A stretch of DNA of 64,000 bases from Cytophagaceae bacterium (lineage in GTDB: Bacteria > Bacteroidota > Bacteroidia > Cytophagales > Spirosomataceae): positions 86,775-150,774 of the forward strand of contig JAGOAA010000004.1 of assembly GCA_017984215.1 (NCBI GenBank), in the 5' to 3' direction. Numbering within the stretch: the stretch's first letter is position 1; each line of letters begins with the position of its first letter. The notes under the pieces are model-generated. The model ran no database searches. It saw only the letters and a list, made by a program, of their open reading frames with translations, and was not told the DNA's origin. The position numbers were made by a program, and so were the translations under genes. Shown here piece after piece: positions 49,953 to 59,284 of the stretch.

Positions 49953-51433
49953 TTCTTAAATTTATTTTCAATCAATTGGCGAATGTCGGGGGATAAATTG
50001 AAGGCCCAACAAGCCAAAAAGAATAGCACAGTAACTGCTGTGGAACGTATCCCCACATTCAAAAACCAATTGTCGCTAAACACGGGGATCGCCAAAACGA
50101 TGTAGCCAATCACGATGCTACACAGGATAATCCCAAGCGTTTTGATATCAAAGGGCTGCATGCCCATCTTGTTCCAAAGGAAAAAATACTTGATGGCATT
50201 GTAACCACCTAGGGCAATCAGTGAAGCGAGCGCCGCACCGTTATACGAATACATCGGGATGAAAATCAAATTACCCACGACAATTCCGATCGCCAAAATC
50301 AGGTAAAACACGAGGTCGTAGCGGTAGTATTTGGAATTGATTAAGATCTCAGAGTTTAAGCCGGTTCCCATGTCGATTACCTTGCTGATCCCCACCATCA
50401 AAACCACCCACTTCCCGGCCTCATAGACCTCGTGATTTGGAATGATTTGGTAGATGAAATCCAGGTTACACCAGATGCCTAAGAATAGAAAACAGCCGAC
50501 CAATAATAAGTTGGCCGATGATTTTTTATAGATGTCGGCGATTTGTGCATGATCCTCACGCTTCCAAGCCTGTGCCAAAATAGGCGTACTAATCGCCGCA
50601 ATTACATTTCGTGGGATTGCAATCATCAAGCCCATGCGTGAATTGATGTCAAACACAGCTGTCGTTCCCAAACCGCCCGCATAGGCTGGCAACATGATTT
50701 TCTCCACGTGCTGGATTAAGGTAAAACTCGCACCGGCTAAAATCACCCAACCGCCATATTGCAACATTTCGTTGAACACGGGTTTACGCAGAAAAGAGAA
50801 GTCGAAGCGCGTATAGAAACGTTTTAATTGTTTGATGTAGATCAATAATCCGACCACCGCGAACGCATAGGAAAGTGTAATGCCTAGGACCAATTGGTCT
50901 AAATTCAAATAGCCCAATCCAAAGCCTAAGATCAAAGCTGAGTTAGATAGGCGCAACAACAATTCACGAATGATGGCTGGAACCACAATCCGCAAATGCA
51001 CCCGGGCATAAGCTTCCAAAATCGCCATGTACAGAAAACTGGCTGTCAGTGGAATGATGTAATAAAAATAGCGCGGCAATAACGGTGATGTATCCGCGTA
51101 TAGGCTGTGAAACGTTTCGCGTAATCCGATGTACCCCAAGGTAAATAGACTCAAACCAAACAGCGGCGAAATCAATAAGAAGGTAAAAAAGCCATTATGG
51201 CCATTTTCCGGATCATCGAAATGCGGAAAGAATCGAACCGCTAGTTGGGGAATTCCAAGTTGGGTAAAGGACGCAAAAATCAACGGAATACTGACCAAAG
51301 CTCCTGCGATTAGCCCTACCTCATTCTGATTTAAAAATTGATTGTACAGGAAAATGACATTGAACGTCCCGATCGCCGTCCCCAAGTAGGTGACGATGGA
51401 GGCTTTAAGACTTTGCCGTATGACGATTCCCAT
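49949..51433 (-). CDS. Polysaccharide flippase (Wzx-like, MATE/MurJ superfamily)
   Basis: 494 residues with about 12 to 14 hydrophobic segments from start to end. The N-terminal SLKASIVTYLGTAIGTFNVIFL and the GGWVILAGASFTLIQHVEKIML segment are typical of oligosaccharide flippases. It moves lipid-linked repeat units across the inner membrane. It overlaps the next glycosyltransferase by 4 bases (ATGA). A -7-like TATTTTTG lies at 51453-51460. Confidence 0.88.
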   Translation of the reverse strand: MGIVIRQSLKASIVTYLGTAIGTFNVIFLYNQFLNQNEVGLIAGALVSIPLIFASFTQLGIPQLAVRFFPHFDDPENGHNGFFTFLLISPLFGLSLFTLGYIGLRETFHSLYADTSPLLPRYFYYIIPLTASFLYMAILEAYARVHLRIVVPAIIRELLLRLSNSALILGFGLGYLNLDQLVLGITLSYAFAVVGLLIYIKQLKRFYTRFDFSFLRKPVFNEMLQYGGWVILAGASFTLIQHVEKIMLPAYAGGLGTTAVFDINSRMGLMIAIPRNVIAAISTPILAQAWKREDHAQIADIYKKSSANLLLVGCFLFLGIWCNLDFIYQIIPNHEVYEAGKWVVLMVGISKVIDMGTGLNSEILINSKYYRYDLVFYLILAIGIVVGNLIFIPMYSYNGAALASLIALGGYNAIKYFFLWNKMGMQPFDIKTLGIILCSIVIGYIVLAIPVFSDNWFLNVGIRSTAVTVLFFLACWAFNLSPDIRQLIENKFKK

Positions 51434-51452
51434 GCATTATTCGAATAAGGGA

Positions 51453-51460
51453 CAAAAATA
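51453..51460 (-). promoter_or_regulatory. Candidate -7 element for flippase and glycosyltransferase
   Basis: Minus strand TATTTTTG followed by TCC, 20 bases before the flippase start, fits TAnnTTTG. It would allow expression independent of the upstream glycosyltransferase. No -33 element was identified. Confidence 0.4.
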
Positions 51461-51463
51461 CAC

Positions 51464-52561
51464 TTATTTTAAAATACTTTTGATTTTTTGACTGAGCTTG
51501 ACCACATCGTATTTTTCAGATACGTGCTGGCGTGCAGCATTCCCCATTTTTTCAGCTTCCAAAGGATTTTGGGCTAAGGAAATACAGGCATCTGCCATCG
51601 CTTCGATGTCATGTTCATTGGTCAAAATCCCCGTTTCACCTTCAATCACCGCATCCGGAATTCCCGCATGTCGAGTAGAAACCGTCGGTAATCCACAGGC
51701 AGCCGCTTCTAAAATCGCGACAGGTGTTCCTTCGGAATCCCCTGCGGCAGTAATAATGGAGTGTTGGATGAATACATGCGCCGACTGCAATAGAGGCAAG
51801 TATTCGTCTTGGGATTTGGCACCTAAAAAGAATACGTGATTTTCTAAGTGGTTTTCCGACACATAAGCTTTCGCTTCCTCCCACATGGGTCCGTCGCCCA
51901 CCATCAATAAACGCGCGTTGGGAATTTGTTGGAATACCTTTGTAAATGCACGCAGGCTATGAATCGGTCCTTTTTTCTCCGCAAAACGTGCTACGGAAAT
52001 GAAGGTGAATGCATCCGATTTCGAACCTGATGGTTTGAACTTTGCTGTATCCACCCCGCAAGGAATGAAATGTAAATTGGTCAAAGGCCCTGCAATCGCT
52101 TCCAGATTTTCCCGCATGGATTGAGCCACCACAATAACCGCTTGTGCACACGGCAACATGGCCTTGTATGCAGCATGGTATTGCGTCAGCGTCTTTTTCT
52201 CGTTGGCATCAAAGCCCAAAAACACAATCGAATAAGGGATATTCGCTGCAATACAGGCCTCGTAGATATTCGCGCCCAATGGGCCGTAGTTCGCGAGAAA
52301 TGCATCAATTTGATTCGTGCGCAGGAACTTGATTAAAAAATGCTGATAGATCTTTTTGAAAAAAACGGGAAATAGATTCCGCAAGGTTCCACGAACGATT
52401 AATAACGATAATGGGAATGGGTATATGGACTTTCCGCTGTAGGTTCTACTCGGTAACCAGCCCTCATAAAGCACCTCCGAAGGGGCTAATTGCTTGATTT
52501 GCTCGTCGATAAACGTCTCAGAATAAGAATGGAAATTCGATCGGGCAATCAGCAAATTCAT
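51464..52561 (-). CDS. Glycosyltransferase family 4
   Basis: 365 residues. GT-B fold: N-terminal NLLIARSNFHSYSETFIDEQ; donor domain FTFISVARFAEKKGPIHSL, RLLMVGDGPMWEEA, VFIQHSIITAAGDSEGTPVAILEAAACGLP with the conserved Glu pair. The SETFI start is shared with the ExoL/WcaL-like colanic-acid and exopolysaccharide transferases. First gene of the GT-flippase-GT group on the minus strand, divergent from the epimerase gene. Confidence 0.92.
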   Translation of the reverse strand: MNLLIARSNFHSYSETFIDEQIKQLAPSEVLYEGWLPSRTYSGKSIYPFPLSLLIVRGTLRNLFPVFFKKIYQHFLIKFLRTNQIDAFLANYGPLGANIYEACIAANIPYSIVFLGFDANEKKTLTQYHAAYKAMLPCAQAVIVVAQSMRENLEAIAGPLTNLHFIPCGVDTAKFKPSGSKSDAFTFISVARFAEKKGPIHSLRAFTKVFQQIPNARLLMVGDGPMWEEAKAYVSENHLENHVFFLGAKSQDEYLPLLQSAHVFIQHSIITAAGDSEGTPVAILEAAACGLPTVSTRHAGIPDAVIEGETGILTNEHDIEAMADACISLAQNPLEAEKMGNAARQHVSEKYDVVKLSQKIKSILK

Positions 52562-52591
52562 GGTAGGGCTATATTTTATACGAATTTACCC

Positions 52592-52599
52592 TATTTTTG
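52592..52599 (+). promoter_or_regulatory. Candidate -7 element for the epimerase gene
   Basis: TATTTTTG fits TAnnTTTG, 17 bases before the ATG at 52617, giving a short leader. Confidence 0.4.
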
Positions 52600-52616
52600 C
52601 TTCACATTAAAAGCGC

Positions 52617-53558
52617 ATGGATAAAATTCTCGTTGTTGGCGGTGCCGGATTTTTAGGCTTTAATCTCTTAGATTATGTCCAGCAACACATGCGTGAGGGT
52701 GCACCTGAACTGGTCGTATTAACTCAAAACATTCCCGAAACTTCGATTCATTTTCCCGATGTTTTATTTGTTGAAGGGGATTATTCCGATGTACATACCT
52801 TGAATCATTTGTTTGAAACACATCGTTTTACGCATGTTTTTCATTTCGCGAGTTCCATCATTCCGGCGCTTTCGACGCAAAATATTCAACGCGACGTGGA
52901 GACAAATTTATTGCCCACCATCGGTTTGATGGAGGTGATGAAGCAACATGAATGCTCGAATTTATTGTATCTGTCTTCGGGTGGTGCGGTGTACGGAAAT
53001 GAATTGCCGACGCATAAAAAGGAGTCGCAGGCCTGCCAACCGATTAGCTCGTATGGTATTATTAAATTGGCCGTCGAGCATTACATTCGTTTATATGCCA
53101 ATTTATATCAGATCGATTATTTGATTTTACGATTATCGAATCCTTTTGGTTTACATCATCGGTCAGCGACGCAGGGTGTTATGAATATCGCCATTCGCAA
53201 GGCATTGCGCGGGGAAAGTTTAGTTGTTTGGGGTGATGGTTCACAGGCCAAAGATTATTTGTTTGCTTCCGACATTTCGCGGGCCATTATGGATTTATTT
53301 AAGGCTCGTGTTAGTAATCAAACCTTGAACATTGGCTCGGGTCAGACGATGTCATTGCTCGAAATTATTGCCTTAGTTAAGACCAGAGTCCCACACTTTC
53401 AGGTAGAGTTTATGGAGGCGATGCCAACGGACGTCCAACAAGTTTCCTTGGATATTACGCAATTGCGCAAACACATTCCGTTTGAATTGACCGTCATCGC
53501 GGAGGCCTTTGAAAAAACCTTTGCTTATGAACAAGCGGTTTTAGCTAGCGAAGATTAA
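52617..53558 (+). CDS. NAD-dependent epimerase/dehydratase (extended SDR)
   Basis: 313 residues. N-terminal NAD-binding motif VVGGAGFLGFNLLDY (GxxGxxG), the SSGGAVYG strand with the catalytic Ser, and Y-x3-K in SSYGIIKLAVEHY. C-terminal LNIGSGQTMSLLEI is typical of UDP-glucose/GDP-sugar epimerases. It probably makes an activated sugar for the adjacent polysaccharide genes; the exact substrate is unknown. The 3' end overlaps the convergent TPR-like gene by 14 bases. Confidence 0.9.
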   Translation: MDKILVVGGAGFLGFNLLDYVQQHMREGAPELVVLTQNIPETSIHFPDVLFVEGDYSDVHTLNHLFETHRFTHVFHFASSIIPALSTQNIQRDVETNLLPTIGLMEVMKQHECSNLLYLSSGGAVYGNELPTHKKESQACQPISSYGIIKLAVEHYIRLYANLYQIDYLILRLSNPFGLHHRSATQGVMNIAIRKALRGESLVVWGDGSQAKDYLFASDISRAIMDLFKARVSNQTLNIGSGQTMSLLEIIALVKTRVPHFQVEFMEAMPTDVQQVSLDITQLRKHIPFELTVIAEAFEKTFAYEQAVLASED

Positions 53559-54660
53559 GTAGTCTTTTTTGTTCCTCGATTGAGTTTTTGTACTCGACAA
53601 ATTCCCCCGCTTTTTTCGCAAAATGCATCGCTTTCGACTTATTCCCTTTCCGATTTTCAAGTCGGGCTATTCCTAACAAGGCAAGGCCATGAATGTCTTT
53701 GGTAAATCGTTCCTCCCAAGGATGTGCGATCCCTTTCGCATAATAAGCTTCGGCTAAAGCATATTTTTTATTCCCAAATTCCTCGCGTATGCCTCGGAAT
53801 ACATGTGCCGCTCCTTTGAAATAGGGGGAATTGATTTTTTCCAATTGGTCGATAAAGGGGTCAGCCGCTTCGTATTGTCCAGCAAGTGTCAATAATTCAG
53901 CGCGTTGTAAGATGTACCAATGGTTATTTGGAAACTGTTGAATCAATTGTGTGTTGTAAGGCAAGCCTTTTTGAGGTGTGCCTTCGTATTTATTGAACAC
54001 GTAACTGTAATAGAACAAGGACTCATTGCGGACAAAAATCGTTTTGCGCGTTCCCGCCTCGAGCATGGCCAAACCAGTTCGTTTATTTCCTTCTTCGAAA
54101 AAGAACATCAGGGGTTTGATGATTGGGTGGAGGTCCGGATACGCAACGCGATAATAGTTGTAGATACCCGAGGAATACAAAAACTCCGGTTGGCGTTCTG
54201 TATTCTTAATCCCTATTTTCATAAAGGAATAGGCTTTTCGTGCGTAGGAAACCGCCTTCATGAAGTTCTGATTGTCGGCCTCGTATGCAGCTAAAAATCC
54301 CAAGGAAGCCGTGCAGAAAAAGGATGCTTCTAGGTCGTTGTTGTTACGGTCAAATGCCTCTTGCGCTAAATTATAAGCCAATTCCAGGAAGGCCAAATAG
54401 GCTCTACTTTGTGCGGGATGATCTTTTAATGGGAAAAATTGCTGCTCATACTGCATGGCCGATAATAAATAGCCGGCCGGATGTTTGGGATGCGTAGCTT
54501 TGATCGCGTTGAAATTTTCCGTCGATTCTTTGAAATTGTATTGGTATAAGTGGTTCAATCCCTGCGTGATAAGGCTTCGCGAAGAAGGATCCTGCAGGAG
54601 TTGGGCCGGACTCAAAAACGTAAGACTTGAAAAGAGGAAAATTAAGACGAAGCGCATCAT
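53545..54660 (-). CDS. TPR-like secreted or periplasmic protein of unknown function
   Basis: 371 residues with a signal peptide (ending near LSPAQ). The rest is helical with tetratricopeptide-like pairs (GLNHLYQYNFKESTENFNAI, EASFFCTASLGFLAAYEADN, LLTLAGQYEAADPFIDQLE, YALAEAYYAKGIAHPW). It probably mediates protein contacts. No enzyme motif is seen. It is divergent from the M16 peptidase gene with 89 bases between. Confidence 0.7.
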   Translation of the reverse strand: MMRFVLIFLFSSLTFLSPAQLLQDPSSRSLITQGLNHLYQYNFKESTENFNAIKATHPKHPAGYLLSAMQYEQQFFPLKDHPAQSRAYLAFLELAYNLAQEAFDRNNNDLEASFFCTASLGFLAAYEADNQNFMKAVSYARKAYSFMKIGIKNTERQPEFLYSSGIYNYYRVAYPDLHPIIKPLMFFFEEGNKRTGLAMLEAGTRKTIFVRNESLFYYSYVFNKYEGTPQKGLPYNTQLIQQFPNNHWYILQRAELLTLAGQYEAADPFIDQLEKINSPYFKGAAHVFRGIREEFGNKKYALAEAYYAKGIAHPWEERFTKDIHGLALLGIARLENRKGNKSKAMHFAKKAGEFVEYKNSIEEQKRLLNLR

Positions 54661-54714
54661 TAAATATTGGTCTGTAAAAGTAGGAAAGTGGTGTGGTTTT
54701 TAGGCCTAATTTTT

Positions 54715-54722
54715 TACTTTTG
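54715..54722 (+). promoter_or_regulatory. Candidate -7 element for the M16 peptidase gene
   Basis: TACTTTTG fits TAnnTTTG and lies 27 bases before the ATG at 54750, which favours that start over the longer frame at 54693. Confidence 0.4.
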
Positions 54723-54749
54723 TTTCTATTTAATTTTCGAACCCGCCTC

Positions 54750-55988
54750 ATGATATCCTACCAACAATTCACCTTATCGAATGGTCTACATGTGATTGTA
54801 CATGAGGATCACAGCACAACGCTTGCTGTGATGGATGTCATTTACAATGTAGGTTCACGGGATGAGGATTCGGAACGGACGGGTTTTGCCCATTTATTTG
54901 AGCATTTGATGTTTGGCGGGTCGGTGAATATCCCCAATTACGACGCGCCATTGCAGTCGGTGGGTGGCGAAAACAATGCCTTTACAACCCCAGATTTAAC
55001 GAATTATTACATTTCCTTGCCTTACCAAAATTTGGAGACGGCGTTTTGGTTGGAGTCTGATCGCATGTTGTCATTAGCCTTCAATCCTCAATCTTTGGAA
55101 GTGCAGCGCAAAGTCGTCATCGAGGAATTCAAGCAACGCTATTTGAATCAACCTTATGGCGATGTTTGGTTGAAATTTCGTCCGTTGATTTACCAGCAAC
55201 ATCCGTATCGCTGGGCGACAATCGGTAAAGAAATTAAACACATTGAGGAGGCTACCTTGGAAGATGTGAAGGCATTTTTCCAAAAGCATTATGTGCCGAG
55301 CAATGCCATTTTAGTGGTTGCGGGAAAGGTGGATTTTGAGGAGGTGAAAACACTCGCTGAAAAGTGGTTCGGACCGATCGCAGGAGGCGTGAAGCCGTTG
55401 CGGAATTTGCCTGTGGAGCCGGTTCAGGATGAAGACCGACGAATGGAAATCAAGGCCGATGTGCCTTCCAATCGAATTTATATTGCCTACCCAGTGGTGG
55501 GACGTTACGATTCAGGTTACCACGCGATTGATTTACTTTCCGATTTATTAGGTCGGAATGAGTCATCCTATTTGTACAATGCCTTGGTGCAAGACCAACG
55601 AATTTTTGATTCGTTGCATGCTTCTTTGACGGGTTCCATGGATCCGGGTTTGCTCGTTGTTTCGGGTCAAGTTTGCGAAGGGGTAGATGTCGCGCATGCC
55701 GAAAAGCTTTTGCTTGATGCCATACAAGATTTTGTTCAAAATGACATTAATGCGGATGGCTTGCAACGTGTGAAAAATCAGGCGGAGGCGTCCTTGGTAT
55801 TCGGGGAGGTGGAAGTATTGAATCGAGCAATGAATTTAGCGATGGCGGCGAATGCGGGGAATGTGGATTTTGTTAATACGGAAGCAGCGCATATTGCGGC
55901 TGTTTCGTTAGAAGAAGTACAAGCATGGGCAAATAAACTATTTGTTCAAGGGAAAAAGAATACATTGCTTTATCTAAAACAAGGATAA
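54750..55988 (+). CDS. M16-family zinc metallopeptidase
   Basis: 412 residues from the ATG at 54750. The inverted zinc motif H48-x-x-E51-H52 is in FAHLFEHLMFGGS, with a third ligand probably near Glu128 in KVVIEEFKQRY. The conserved GGENNAFTTPDLTNYY-type segment follows. The C-terminal non-catalytic half has the usual ESSYLYNALVQDQRI region. It is a single-unit (about 45 kDa) member; no signal peptide is present at this start. Only 2 bases separate it from ispF, so it belongs to the M16-ispF-RSH run. Confidence 0.9.
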   Translation: MISYQQFTLSNGLHVIVHEDHSTTLAVMDVIYNVGSRDEDSERTGFAHLFEHLMFGGSVNIPNYDAPLQSVGGENNAFTTPDLTNYYISLPYQNLETAFWLESDRMLSLAFNPQSLEVQRKVVIEEFKQRYLNQPYGDVWLKFRPLIYQQHPYRWATIGKEIKHIEEATLEDVKAFFQKHYVPSNAILVVAGKVDFEEVKTLAEKWFGPIAGGVKPLRNLPVEPVQDEDRRMEIKADVPSNRIYIAYPVVGRYDSGYHAIDLLSDLLGRNESSYLYNALVQDQRIFDSLHASLTGSMDPGLLVVSGQVCEGVDVAHAEKLLLDAIQDFVQNDINADGLQRVKNQAEASLVFGEVEVLNRAMNLAMAANAGNVDFVNTEAAHIAAVSLEEVQAWANKLFVQGKKNTLLYLKQG

Positions 55989-55990
55989 TC

Positions 55991-56470
55991 ATGAAAATAC
56001 GTGTAGGACAAGGGTATGATGTACATCGTTGGGTGGAAGGCCGACCGTTTATTTTGGGCGGAGTGGAAATTCCCAGTGATTTTGGGCCACTAGGCCATTC
56101 GGATGCGGACTTAGTTTGTCATGCCTTATGCGATGCGCTTTTGGGCGCTGCGAACATGCGCAATATCGGTTATCACTTTTCGGATAAAGATCCGATGTGG
56201 AAGGGCGTTGCGTCAACCTTATTGTTGAAAAAAGTGCTCGAAATGATTCGTGAAAAAGGCTGGGAAGTGGGCAATGTGGACGTGACGGTGGTGTTAGACC
56301 AACCGAAATTAAACCCGCATATTCCTTCGATTAAGGAGAATTTAGCGCTTGTGATGGACCTGGATGTTGATCAGATTTCGGTGAAAGCGACGACTTCGGA
56401 GGGCTTGGGTTTTGTGGGTAGACAAGAAGGTATTTCGGCGATGGCCGTAGCGTTAATTCAAGCGAAATAA
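55991..56470 (+). CDS. ispF: 2-C-methyl-D-erythritol 2,4-cyclodiphosphate synthase
   Basis: 159 residues, normal length. Cyclises CDP-ME-2-phosphate in the non-mevalonate isoprenoid pathway. Metal ligands Asp and His are in GQGYDVHRW (Asp10, His12), the LGHSDADLVCHALCDALLGA block follows, and the C-terminal KATTSEGLGFVGRQEGI is diagnostic. It is flanked closely by the M16 peptidase and RelA/SpoT genes. Confidence 0.97.
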   Translation: MKIRVGQGYDVHRWVEGRPFILGGVEIPSDFGPLGHSDADLVCHALCDALLGAANMRNIGYHFSDKDPMWKGVASTLLLKKVLEMIREKGWEVGNVDVTVVLDQPKLNPHIPSIKENLALVMDLDVDQISVKATTSEGLGFVGRQEGISAMAVALIQAK

Positions 56471-56474
56471 AGCC

Positions 56475-58724
56475 ATGAAGATAGATTTAGAAGCAGAACG
56501 TCTGGAAATATTAAAGCGTTATCGCAAGCTTTTGCGTACGGCGAAACCGTATTTAAAAGATGATGATGCCAAAGAAATCAAGAAAGCTTTTTTGCTTTCT
56601 GCGGAGGCGCACAAAGAAATGCGCCGTAAATCGGGGGAACCTTATATTTATCATCCCCTAGCAGTTGCTCAAATTTGTGTCGAGGAAATCGGCTTAGGCC
56701 CTACATCGATTATCGCGGCTTTGTTGCATGATGTGGTGGAGGATACCGATACGACTTTGCAGGAAATCGAAAAGATGTTCAATCCTAAGATTGCGCAGAT
56801 TATTGATGGTTTGACGAAGATTGCAGGGACGTTTGAATATGGGACGTCCCAACAAGCCGAAAATTTCCGAAAGATGTTATTGACGCTCTCAGATGATATT
56901 CGGGTGATTTTGATCAAGCTAGCCGATCGTTTGCATAACATGCGGACGCTCGAAAGTATGGCGAAGGAAAAGCAATTGAAGATCGCATCCGAGACAATTT
57001 ACCTGTATGCTCCTTTGGCCCACCGTTTGGGATTGAATGCCATTAAAACGGAATTAGAGGATTTAGGTTTGAAGTTTACGGAGACGGAGGCTTACAAGGA
57101 AATCGCTCATAAGTTGATGGAGAATAAGCAAAACCGCGAGAGTTTTGTGGATCAATTCATTCGACCGATCAAGAAATCCTTGGATGAACGGGGGATGAAA
57201 TATACGATCAAGGGCCGACCGAAATCCATTTATTCCATTTACAATAAGATTAAGAAATCGAACACACCGTTTGAGAAAATCTACGATTTATTTGCCATCC
57301 GGGTGGTATTGGATGTGCCGGTCGAGCGAGAAAAAGGGGAGTGCTGGGAGGTTTATAGTATCGTCACCGATCATTACCGACCTAATCCAAGTCGTTTAAA
57401 AGACTGGGTTTCCACGCCTAAATCGAATGGTTACGAGTCCCTGCATACGACGGTGATGAGTATGCCATTTGGTAATGATAAAGAAGGTCGCTGGGTCGAG
57501 GTGCAAATTCGTACGAAGCGTATGGACGAGATTGCGGAGAAGGGGGTTGCGGCCCACTTTAAGTATAAAGGGACGGATACGCGTACTTCGCAGGCGTTTG
57601 AATCTTGGTTAAGCCAGGTTCGTGAGGCGTTGGAAATGAATGACAAAAGCCAATCAGCCGTTGAATTAGTTGATGATATCAAGAATTCCTTGTACCACGA
57701 GGAGGTATTTGTCTTTACTCCCAAAGGAAAACTTGTTGTTTTGCAAGCGGGTGCGACTGCCTTGGATTTTGCCTTTGAGATTCACTCGGAGGTGGGTTCA
57801 CATTGCATCGGAGCCAAAGTAGGTGGCAAATTGGTGCCCCTTTCACATAAATTAAGCAATGGAGATCAGTTGGAGATTCTCACATCCTCCAAGCAAAAGC
57901 CATCTGAAGATTGGTTGCGGATTGTGACTACCACGAAGGCTAAAGCACGTATCAAGGATTGCATCAAAGAAGACAATAAAGGTTATCTGATTCAGGGGCG
58001 CGATATCGTGGAGGCGCGCTTGAAGCATTTGGGTTATCCAAATTTAACTTTGGAATTGACGAATCAGTTGCGGGCATATTTCAATGCGAAGGATGCTAAT
58101 GATTTGTTCTATCGATTTGGTAAGGCCTATATTTCAGTCGACCAGTTGAAGCACTGGAAGTCCGACAAGGAAATGCATGAGCGGAAGCAAGCGGAGAAGT
58201 CCATCAAGGCACCGATTGTGGATAGCAAATCCTTTAAAAAGGAGATGCAGCAAGTTGAAAAGAATCGCAAGGAGTCGGATATCTTGTTGATCGGCGAGGA
58301 CATGGATAAGGTAGATTATACCTTGGCGAAATGTTGTAACCCGATTTCCGGGGATGAGGTGTTTGGATTTGTGACGATCAACGAAGGAATTAAAATTCAC
58401 CGGACGACTTGTCCCAATTCGCCGGAATTATTGTCTCGACATGGCGATCGGGTGATTAAGGCGCAGTGGACAAGTCAGATTCAAATGTCCTTTGTGGTGG
58501 AGTTGACCATTCGCGGAATCGACCGCGTGGGTTTGGTGAATGATGTAACACGCGTGATTTCGGATGAGTTGAAGGTGAACATTACCGCCTTGTCGATCGG
58601 AGTAAAAGATGGTCTATTTGAGGGTAAGATTTCCTTGATGATTCAGGATACGTCGCATTTGGAAAACTTGGTATCCGAATTGGAAATGGTCGCGGGAGTT
58701 ATTGAGGTTGCGCGGGAAGATTAA
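56475..58724 (+). CDS. RelA/SpoT-family (p)ppGpp synthetase/hydrolase
   Basis: 749 residues, full-length long RSH. Domains in order: HD hydrolase (about 45-190; [21 protein letters not shown] and [11 protein letters not shown]), synthetase (about 235-350; [25 protein letters not shown]), TGS (about 405-465; [25 protein letters not shown]), a Cys-bearing ZFD-like segment ([13 protein letters not shown]) and a C-terminal ACT domain ([19 protein letters not shown]). The synthetase retains the key residues, and the HD site reads HD, so it is likely bifunctional. It is placed 4 bases after ispF. The (p)ppGpp level controls growth arrest on starvation. Confidence 0.95.
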   Translation: MKIDLEAERLEILKRYRKLLRTAKPYLKDDDAKEIKKAFLLSAEAHKEMRRKSGEPYIYHPLAVAQICVEEIGLGPTSIIAALLHDVVEDTDTTLQEIEKMFNPKIAQIIDGLTKIAGTFEYGTSQQAENFRKMLLTLSDDIRVILIKLADRLHNMRTLESMAKEKQLKIASETIYLYAPLAHRLGLNAIKTELEDLGLKFTETEAYKEIAHKLMENKQNRESFVDQFIRPIKKSLDERGMKYTIKGRPKSIYSIYNKIKKSNTPFEKIYDLFAIRVVLDVPVEREKGECWEVYSIVTDHYRPNPSRLKDWVSTPKSNGYESLHTTVMSMPFGNDKEGRWVEVQIRTKRMDEIAEKGVAAHFKYKGTDTRTSQAFESWLSQVREALEMNDKSQSAVELVDDIKNSLYHEEVFVFTPKGKLVVLQAGATALDFAFEIHSEVGSHCIGAKVGGKLVPLSHKLSNGDQLEILTSSKQKPSEDWLRIVTTTKAKARIKDCIKEDNKGYLIQGRDIVEARLKHLGYPNLTLELTNQLRAYFNAKDANDLFYRFGKAYISVDQLKHWKSDKEMHERKQAEKSIKAPIVDSKSFKKEMQQVEKNRKESDILLIGEDMDKVDYTLAKCCNPISGDEVFGFVTINEGIKIHRTTCPNSPELLSRHGDRVIKAQWTSQIQMSFVVELTIRGIDRVGLVNDVTRVISDELKVNITALSIGVKDGLFEGKISLMIQDTSHLENLVSELEMVAGVIEVARED

Positions 58725-58774
58725 GTAGCATATTTCCGTTTTTTTTGCTTATTTTACGTTGTTTTTTTTCAATA

Positions 58775-59260
58775 ATGTCTGCAGCAATAGAGAAGTTCGA
58801 TTCGGTTAAAAAGATTTTCACAGCTTATTTAGAAAATAAGGGTCTGCGGAAGACGCCGGAGCGTTTTGCTATTCTGGAAGAGATTTATTTGCGCGATGAT
58901 CACTTTGACGTGGAGGAGTTATATATCTCCATGAAAAACAAGAAATATCAGGTTTCGCGCGCGACGGTTTACAATACCTTGGATGTGTTAGTAGAGTGCG
59001 ATTTGGTCGTCAAACACCAATTTGGGCGTAATCAAGCGCAGTTTGAGAAATCGTATGGCCGTCGGCAGCATGATCATTTGATCTGTACGGATTGTCACAA
59101 GGTGACTGAGTTTTGTGATCCGCGTGTACAGACGATTCAAAGTTTGGTTGGTGAGATGTTAGAGTTCAATGTCATGCACCATTCCTTGATTTTTTATGGG
59201 TCATGTACAAAGAAAAATTGTGAGTCGCGAGATCAATACCAGGCTCAATCACACGAGTAA
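58775..59260 (+). CDS. fur: Fur-family transcriptional regulator
   Basis: 161 residues from the ATG at 58775. Winged-helix N-terminus ([27 protein letters not shown], quoted in part: [14 protein letters not shown]) and the recognition helix segment [19 protein letters not shown]. The C-terminal dimerisation domain has metal ligands in [18 protein letters not shown] and a CTKKNC pair at the end, both C-x-x-C-like zinc sites. It controls metal or peroxide response genes; which subgroup cannot be decided. It lies 50 bases after the RSH gene and 24 before purA. Confidence 0.92.
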   Translation: MSAAIEKFDSVKKIFTAYLENKGLRKTPERFAILEEIYLRDDHFDVEELYISMKNKKYQVSRATVYNTLDVLVECDLVVKHQFGRNQAQFEKSYGRRQHDHLICTDCHKVTEFCDPRVQTIQSLVGEMLEFNVMHHSLIFYGSCTKKNCESRDQYQAQSHE

Positions 59261-59284
59261 TTATTTATCATTTATATTCATATT

